A stretch of DNA of 19,494 bases from an uncultured Azospirillum sp. (GTDB lineage Bacteria; Pseudomonadota; Alphaproteobacteria; RF32; CAG-239): contig CABUAP010000005.1 in the NCBI GenBank assembly GCA_902489675.1, positions 1-19,494 on the forward strand. The letters are read 5' to 3'. The notes beneath the pieces were generated by a model that saw only the letters and a program-made list of their open reading frames with translations, did no database searches and was not told the origin of the DNA. Below are positions 14,366 through 19,494 of the stretch, piece by piece. Positions within the stretch are counted from its first letter, which is position 1. The number at the start of each line of letters is the position of its first letter. A program made the position numbers and the translations under genes.

Positions 14366-17300
14366 AGCGGAACAAAACCTGCAAAAACGCAGAGAATTGG
14401 GCAATCAGGCCACCGCGGGCCAACGCAAAGCAGCCGATCCGTCGCTCTCGGTCTGGGTAAATGCCTCGGCCGGCACCGGCAAAACCAAAGTGCTGTCGGA
14501 TCGGGTGCTAAGGCTGTTGCTTTCGGGAGTTAATGCCGGCAAACTGTTGTGCCTGACTTATACCAAAGCGGCAGCGGTTGAGATGAACGACCGCGTATCC
14601 AAAAGACTGAGCAGCTGGGCAATTGCCTCCGAACAAGAACTTGAAAACGAACTGATCAAACTATACGGCGCCCTGCCGCCGGATGCAGAGCAAACGGCGG
14701 AACTGAAAGCCCGCGCCCGCAAACTGTTTGCCCTTCTGCTCGACACGCCGGGCGGCATCAAAATCCAGACCATCCATAGTTTTTGTCAGGAGATTTTAAA
14801 ACGATTTCCGCTCGAAGCCGGTATTTCTCCTCATTTTGAAGTTATGGACGACCGTGCAGCCATTGAGGCGATCGAAGAAATCAAAACCCGTCTGATTGAC
14901 GAAATTCGCTGCCGTCCCGAAAGTCCCGCCGCCGAGGCCATGGCTTTTCTTACCGACCATGTCAGCGAACTGAAATTTCCCGATATCATCAATGCCATCA
15001 TTAACGAACGCGGCAAAATCGGACGGCTGATCAATCAGTTTCATTCGCTTGACGAACTTCTTGATGCTCAGGCCAAACGCCTGAATGTTGATCCTGCCGC
15101 CTGCGAAAAAGATTTGATCGCCGATTTCTTCAAAACTTTTCCGCGGGAAGAATTGCAAGTCTTGCTGCAAGCATGGCTCAACAGCGGCACCCGCTTTGCC
15201 CGGCGGGCGGAAAAACTGGCAGCGGTGTTGGAAAATCCTGCCCCGCAGGATTTTCAGACCTACAGCGGCGCATTTTTGAGCGACGGAGAAATTTACAAAA
15301 CAATTGCCGCCAAAGCCGAATTGACCCGCAATCCTCGTCTGGAACAAATTTTTGCCGACGAAGCCAACCGGGTTTTGCAATTTTTGGAACAACAAAAAGC
15401 TTTGCGCGTTTTTCTTTCCACCAAAGCGGTTACCGTTTTGGCCGGCGAACTGACCAAAGGTTATGAAAATTATAAACAAAAGCGCGCGTTGATGGACTAC
15501 GGCGACATGATTTTGTTGACCCGCCGGCTGCTTGACAATAAAGAAGCCGCCCGTTGGGTTCTGTTCAAACTCGACGGCGGTATAGACAACATTCTGATTG
15601 ACGAAGCTCAGGACACCTCGCCTGACCAATGGGCGATCATTCGCTCCGTCAGCGAAGAATTTTTTACTTCCGAAAACAGCGGCCGCACCATCTTTGCCGT
15701 CGGTGACCGCAAACAGTCGATCTATAGTTTTCAAGGCGCCGATCCCGATAAATTTGATGAAATGCGTCGCTATTTTTCGCATCAGACCAATCAGTTTTGC
15801 GAGGTGGATCTGCAAGTATCTTTCCGCTCAACCCCGGCAGTTCTCGACCCGGTCAACCGCTTGTTCGCCGATCCGAAAATCCAGGCCGGCGTAACTTCTC
15901 CCGGCGAAAACCCGGTTCATATTCCGTTTCGTCAGGGTGAAGGCGGAAAAGTCGAGTTGTGGGAACTGATCGAACCGGAAGAAGGCGAAAACATTGATGA
16001 ATGGCAGCCGCCGATTGAATACGAAAACGCCCCCACCACCAGTTCCCGGATGGCGCGGCAAATTGCGCAAAAAATCCGGCAAATGGTAACCGGCGGCGAA
16101 ATGCTTGCCTCTCGCGGCCGTCCCCTGCGTTACAGCGATTTTCTGATTTTGGTTCGCAACCGCGATGCCTTCTGCGACGAGCTGATCCGCGAATGTAAAA
16201 AAGCCGGCGTCAACATTGCCGGCATTGACCGTATCCAGCTGCTTGAACAAATTGCCGTTCAAGATTTAATCAGTCTCGGCAAATTTCTGTTGCTGCCGGA
16301 AGATGATCTCAGTCTGGCCGAAGTTTTAAAATCTCCCTTGTTCGGGCTTAATGACGATGATCTGTTCAAACTTTGTTATCAGCGTTCCGGCAGTTTGTGG
16401 AAAAGTCTTGAACGGTGTTCAGATTATGCTGCGGTCACCGAAATATTAAAGCGTTTGCTCAATATGGCCGATTATATCCGCCCGTTTGAATTATATTCGG
16501 AAATACTGGGTCCCCTACACGGCCGCCGTCTTTTTGCCGAAAGAATGGGCAGCGAAGCCGAAGACGGGCTGGACGAATTCTTAAACCTCACGCTTGCTTT
16601 TGAACAAACCCACACCGCCTCTTTGCAGCAGTTTATCGAATGGATGGAAAAAGACGATGTGGAAATCAAACGCGAAGCAGAGGCCGGCAGCAGCGATCTG
16701 GTGCGCTTAATGACCGTTCACGGCTCCAAAGGACTGCAGGCACCGATCGTCATTCTGCCCGATACCACCCGGGTTCCGCTCTGCAAAAAGGAAGCGGAAA
16801 TTCTTTGGGATGACAGCGGTCTGTTCTTTTACCCCTCATCTGCCGCCGATTATGAAAGCGTCTGTTGCAAGCTCAAAGAAAAACAAAAGCAAAAAATGCA
16901 TGAAGAATACCGGCGGCTGATGTATGTTGCCCTCACCCGCGCCGAAGATCGGATGATTGTCTGCGGTTACCGCAAAGCGCATAAACCGCCCGAAGACAGT
17001 TGGTATAATTTATTCAAAAACAGTTTTGAAGGCATTTCTGAACCGAACCCGGCCGACAACAGCCGTCAATATATTTCACCGCAGATTCTGCCGACCGATG
17101 GTAAAAGCGAACCGGCAATTGTTAAAACACCGTTCACTCCTGCCAAATGGGCAGAAACTCCGGCCACGGAAGAAAGCCCGCTTTCCCGTCCTTTGGCGCC
17201 GTCGCGCCCGGAAGAAGACGAACCGGCGGTTATTTCGCCGCTGGCAGCCGGTAATCAGGCCAAACTGTTCAAACGCGGCTCGCTGATCCACCGTCTGCTG

Positions 17301-17729
17301 CAATTTTTGCCGCAAACCGATCCCGCCCGCCGTGAACAAGCGGCTCAAACATTCATCAGCCGCAGCGCCCCGGAAATAGACAGCAAAGAAAGCGCAAAAA
17401 TAATCGGCGAAATTTTCTCTCTGCTTGATAACCCGCAATTCGGCAGCGTCTTCGGCCCGCATTCCAAAGCAGAAGTTCCGGTCATGGGGTTGGTCGGCAA
17501 CAAAATTATTTCCGGCCAAATTGACCGTTTGATCGTTGAACCGCAGCGGGTCATTATCGTCGATTTCAAAACCAATCGCCCGGCAGCGGCAACCCCGGCC
17601 GAAGTTCCGGCCGTATATCGTCGGCAGCTGGCAGCCTATCGCTCCCTGTTGAAGGAAATTTATCCGGAGAAAAAAATTATCTCCCTGATTTTATGGACAA
17701 ATACGGCCAAGCTGATGCCGATAGAATAA
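14355..17729 (+). CDS. addA: Double-strand break repair helicase AddA
   Basis: ATP-driven UvrD-family (SF1) 3'-5' helicase with a fused nuclease, partner of AddB. From the ATG at 14355 it has 1124 residues. Helicase motifs in order are NASAGTGKT (36-44, Walker Lys43), CLTYTKAAAVEM (Ia), TIHSFCQEILKRFP, DEAQD (416-420, Walker B), VGDRKQSIYSFQGADP (III), VSFRST (IV), TVHGSKGLQAPIVILPD (V) and RRLMYVALTRAEDR (VI). The C-terminal RecB-type nuclease has D1057 in GQIDRL and D1070/K1072 in DFKTN. The start is an inference: the frame is open 22 codons further upstream to 14289, but the 14355 ATG (overlapping addB by 11 bases) gives the family N-terminus, although its GGGGAA ribosome site is slightly far. 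Both nuclease centres of AddAB look active. Confidence 0.96.
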   Translation: MTTEAEQNLQKRRELGNQATAGQRKAADPSLSVWVNASAGTGKTKVLSDRVLRLLLSGVNAGKLLCLTYTKAAAVEMNDRVSKRLSSWAIASEQELENELIKLYGALPPDAEQTAELKARARKLFALLLDTPGGIKIQTIHSFCQEILKRFPLEAGISPHFEVMDDRAAIEAIEEIKTRLIDEIRCRPESPAAEAMAFLTDHVSELKFPDIINAIINERGKIGRLINQFHSLDELLDAQAKRLNVDPAACEKDLIADFFKTFPREELQVLLQAWLNSGTRFARRAEKLAAVLENPAPQDFQTYSGAFLSDGEIYKTIAAKAELTRNPRLEQIFADEANRVLQFLEQQKALRVFLSTKAVTVLAGELTKGYENYKQKRALMDYGDMILLTRRLLDNKEAARWVLFKLDGGIDNILIDEAQDTSPDQWAIIRSVSEEFFTSENSGRTIFAVGDRKQSIYSFQGADPDKFDEMRRYFSHQTNQFCEVDLQVSFRSTPAVLDPVNRLFADPKIQAGVTSPGENPVHIPFRQGEGGKVELWELIEPEEGENIDEWQPPIEYENAPTTSSRMARQIAQKIRQMVTGGEMLASRGRPLRYSDFLILVRNRDAFCDELIRECKKAGVNIAGIDRIQLLEQIAVQDLISLGKFLLLPEDDLSLAEVLKSPLFGLNDDDLFKLCYQRSGSLWKSLERCSDYAAVTEILKRLLNMADYIRPFELYSEILGPLHGRRLFAERMGSEAEDGLDEFLNLTLAFEQTHTASLQQFIEWMEKDDVEIKREAEAGSSDLVRLMTVHGSKGLQAPIVILPDTTRVPLCKKEAEILWDDSGLFFYPSSAADYESVCCKLKEKQKQKMHEEYRRLMYVALTRAEDRMIVCGYRKAHKPPEDSWYNLFKNSFEGISEPNPADNSRQYISPQILPTDGKSEPAIVKTPFTPAKWAETPATEESPLSRPLAPSRPEEDEPAVISPLAAGNQAKLFKRGSLIHRLLQFLPQTDPARREQAAQTFISRSAPEIDSKESAKIIGEIFSLLDNPQFGSVFGPHSKAEVPVMGLVGNKIISGQIDRLIVEPQRVIIVDFKTNRPAAATPAEVPAVYRRQLAAYRSLLKEIYPEKKIISLILWTNTAKLMPIE

Positions 17730-17748
17730 ACGGCGGAAAATTTAGGGG

Positions 17749-17788
17749 TTGTTTTTATATTATAAACCTTTAATATGATTTTTATAAT
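17749..17788 (+). promoter_or_regulatory. AT-rich promoter region of trxA
   Basis: The 100-base addA-trxA gap contains a perfect TATAAT (17783-17788) without a clear -35 at 17 bases. Also present is TTGTTT (17749-17754) paired with TAATAT (17771-17776) at 16 bases. At least one of these probably gives trxA its own promoter in addition to read-through from addA. No terminator was seen after addA. Confidence 0.45.
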
Positions 17789-17832
17789 ACCTATATAAAG
17801 AGAACACGACAGTATCAAAGAAAGGAAAAAAT

Positions 17833-18147
17833 ATGCAGTCAATTAATGATTCCCAGTTTGAAAATGAAGTCTTAAACAGCAAAGGTCTGGTTCTGGTAGA
17901 TTTTTGGGCAGAATGGTGCGGTCCCTGCCGTCAGCTCGGCCCGATTCTGGAAGAAGTCGGCAAAACAATGGGCGATAAAGTTAAAATCGTTAAAATGAAC
18001 GTTGACGAAGCGCCGGACACCGCTGCCGGCTATGGTATTCGCAGCATCCCGACCATGTTTTTGTTCAAAGACGGCAAGCAGATTGACACCAAAGTCGGTC
18101 TTAATCCGCAATCGGCAATCGTTTCCTGGATCGAAGCCAACCAGTAA
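17833..18147 (+). CDS. trxA: Thioredoxin
   Basis: 104-residue cytosolic dithiol-disulfide oxidoreductase supplying electrons to reductases such as ribonucleotide reductase and methionine sulfoxide reductase. The active site is FWAEWCGPCR with Cys29 and Cys32, the cis-proline is Pro73 in RSIPTMFLF, and the buried Asp is at 23 in LVDFW. Length and motifs are fully standard. The ATG at 17833 has AAGGA six bases upstream. It follows addA directly, an arrangement common in alphaproteobacteria, and it has its own promoter region and a terminator right after it. Confidence 0.98.
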   Translation: MQSINDSQFENEVLNSKGLVLVDFWAEWCGPCRQLGPILEEVGKTMGDKVKIVKMNVDEAPDTAAGYGIRSIPTMFLFKDGKQIDTKVGLNPQSAIVSWIEANQ

Positions 18148-18173
18148 AAAACGGCTTATTTGATAAACCTGAT

Positions 18174-18203
18174 AAAAAAAGAGTCTGTAAAGGCTCTTTT
18201 TTT
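18174..18203 (+). terminator. Rho-independent terminator of trxA
   Basis: An A run and GAGTC (18174-18185), loop TGTAAA, GGCTC (18192-18196, one G-U pair), then seven T bases. It starts 26 bases after the trxA stop. The A and T runs extend the stem, so it may be bidirectional. Confidence 0.88.
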
Positions 18204-18255
18204 GTTGCTAAATCCGCTCAATATTCTAGGTTTAAAACAACAGACAGGAAAAATA

Positions 18256-19473
18256 ATGAAGCCAAAAAAAGAAAACCATAAACAAACCGTAACCGACAAA
18301 CGACTGCCGACGAGCATCCGATTCAATATTTGGGCATTTGTTTTTAATTCGTTTTACTATTTTTATCACGGCATCCGCCGCGATAAATTTGTGCTCTTTT
18401 TTCTGGCCTCTCCGCTGTTGGCCTTTATTTTGTTCAAAGCCGGACTTTCGACAGCCGCGGCAATCACAGCCGCTTTCTTGAGTATCCGCCTGACGGCTGC
18501 TTTTTGCGCGGACAAGGATGTAAAATTACAGAAAGAAGAAAGCAAACAGTCAGATCGGGATATTTTGACACCATATTTTTCCGTATCCCGCACCAGAGTG
18601 TTGCTGTTTTCCTTTATCACATTTAACATCTATCCTGTCTATCTGGCTTATAAAAACTGGCAGATCATCCGCGATACGCGTCGCGAGTATCATATTTCCC
18701 CTTTCCTCCGCAGCTGGCTTTTGGGGCTTATTTTCATCATTCCGCTTTTTATCCGTATGCAAAAAAGTTTTGCCGCCGCCAAACAAAAAACGCTTGCTTT
18801 TAAAATCTGCACATCTTTTTATGTTTTACTGATCATCGGCACATTTGCTATCCGCTGGTATATGATTGCCAACATCAGCTTTTCGCTGTTTAACCTGTTG
18901 CTGGCCATGCAGCTGTTAAAGATTTTGTGCCTGCTGCCCGTACAAAAAACAATTAACAATTACAACCAGTGTCTTAACCCCGAAAACTTGCCGTTAAAAA
19001 AAATCCTTCCCGGAGAGATGGCAATGATTGCCGCTGCAGCGGCGCTGTTTATCAGCTATTACAGCTTTAGCGGACAATTTGCCATCCGCCGGTTTTACCG
19101 CGACTTTGACCGCGAAACTAGAAACGAGATCATCAACAGCTATATTTTCCAAAAAGGTTATCCCGATATTTGTGCCAAATACGGTTATCAAATGCAAAAT
19201 TATCAGCGGACTTTCGCCCGTGTTTATCAAAAGGAACTGGTTTCGCTTCAGCAAAAACTGCAAACCAAAAACATGACCGTTGAACAGGCGTGGGAACGGG
19301 GCGGAAAGCACTTTCCTCTGATAATGAACCGGCGGCTGGAAAAAGAACTGCTTGCCTTGAGCAAAGAAATATTTGAAACCCCTTCTTCCAATGTGCAAAA
19401 AGATATGTATCATTTCTGCTCTTTTATTGATATGAGCGCCGAATTGGTCATTAAAAGCCAGCTGAACAAATAA
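18256..19473 (+). CDS. Multi-spanning membrane protein of unknown function
   Basis: Not recognised with certainty. From the ATG at 18256 (AGGA six bases upstream) it has 405 residues; the frame is open back to a TTG at 18160 but that lies before the trxA terminator. Visible parts: a basic N-terminus; NIWAFVFNSFYYFYHG and FVLFFLASPLLAFILF (about 20-55), recalling DUF2628-type segments; a second module of YFSVSRTRVLLFSF and YLAYKNWQIIRDTRR with SPFLRSWLLG, resembling the DUF4234-like 'YxxYWxYKNW ... ISPFxRA' membrane proteins; further hydrophobic spans to about 285; and a hydrophilic, basic and helical C-terminal part (about 290-405, e.g. FARVYQKELVSLQQKL). The family resemblances are from memory of motif style, not a search. 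No catalytic motif was seen. It is the last gene of the window, 21 bases before the edge, and apparently has its own transcript after the trxA terminator. Confidence 0.75.
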   Translation: MKPKKENHKQTVTDKRLPTSIRFNIWAFVFNSFYYFYHGIRRDKFVLFFLASPLLAFILFKAGLSTAAAITAAFLSIRLTAAFCADKDVKLQKEESKQSDRDILTPYFSVSRTRVLLFSFITFNIYPVYLAYKNWQIIRDTRREYHISPFLRSWLLGLIFIIPLFIRMQKSFAAAKQKTLAFKICTSFYVLLIIGTFAIRWYMIANISFSLFNLLLAMQLLKILCLLPVQKTINNYNQCLNPENLPLKKILPGEMAMIAAAAALFISYYSFSGQFAIRRFYRDFDRETRNEIINSYIFQKGYPDICAKYGYQMQNYQRTFARVYQKELVSLQQKLQTKNMTVEQAWERGGKHFPLIMNRRLEKELLALSKEIFETPSSNVQKDMYHFCSFIDMSAELVIKSQLNK

Positions 19474-19494
19474 AACTTTTATTGCTTATTTTCA

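Noticed and set aside
14796..15815. 339-codon minus-strand open frame opposite addA
   Set aside because: Fully inside addA, whose helicase motifs are intact; composition typical of an antisense shadow.

Overview
The window looks like a chromosomal segment of an alphaproteobacterium. It has moderate GC, AT-rich gaps between genes, and dense housekeeping gene clusters. The main taxonomic clues are an AddB-AddA pair (rather than RecBCD) followed directly by thioredoxin, the forms of AddB, RdgB and RNase PH, and an RpoH-type promoter in front of htpG. A small-genome, host- or gut-associated lineage would fit the compact layout, but that is inference. No phage, transposon, CRISPR array, tRNA or rRNA was seen.

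Layout. Positions 1-4273 (minus strand) hold an elongasome operon in transcription order mreC, mreD, mrdA (PBP2), rodA. The genes are almost perfectly packed (4-nt overlap, 3-nt gap, 1-nt overlap). rodA runs off the left edge, and the first 78 bases form a perfect 28-bp inverted repeat that breaks RodA inside a conserved segment; this looks like a fold-back assembly or amplification artefact at a contig end. mreB is not upstream of mreC. Instead there is a roughly 290-base gap with a terminator and a pyrimidine-rich tract, then a prohibitin/SPFH-family membrane protein gene (4565-5389, minus). After a long AT-rich gap comes htpG (5834-7672, minus) with its own terminator and a strong sigma-32-like promoter.

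From 7849 all genes lie on the plus strand: a small 2[4Fe-4S] ferredoxin, the ribosome-associated GTPase typA/bipA, then rph-rdgB-addB-addA as one tight run, trxA with its own AT-rich promoter region, and an unrecognised multi-spanning membrane protein ending near the right edge.

Themes: cell-wall elongation (MreCD-PBP2-RodA), protein quality control (HtpG, SPFH protein), ribosome and RNA maturation (BipA, RNase PH), nucleotide-pool cleansing (RdgB), double-strand break repair (AddAB) and redox (ferredoxin, thioredoxin). Most of the window is ordinary core genome. The points worth a second look are the terminal hairpin, the repeated pyrimidine tract and odd start of mreC, the heat-shock promoter, the unusual ferredoxin, the SPFH protein with its long leader, and the last membrane protein.
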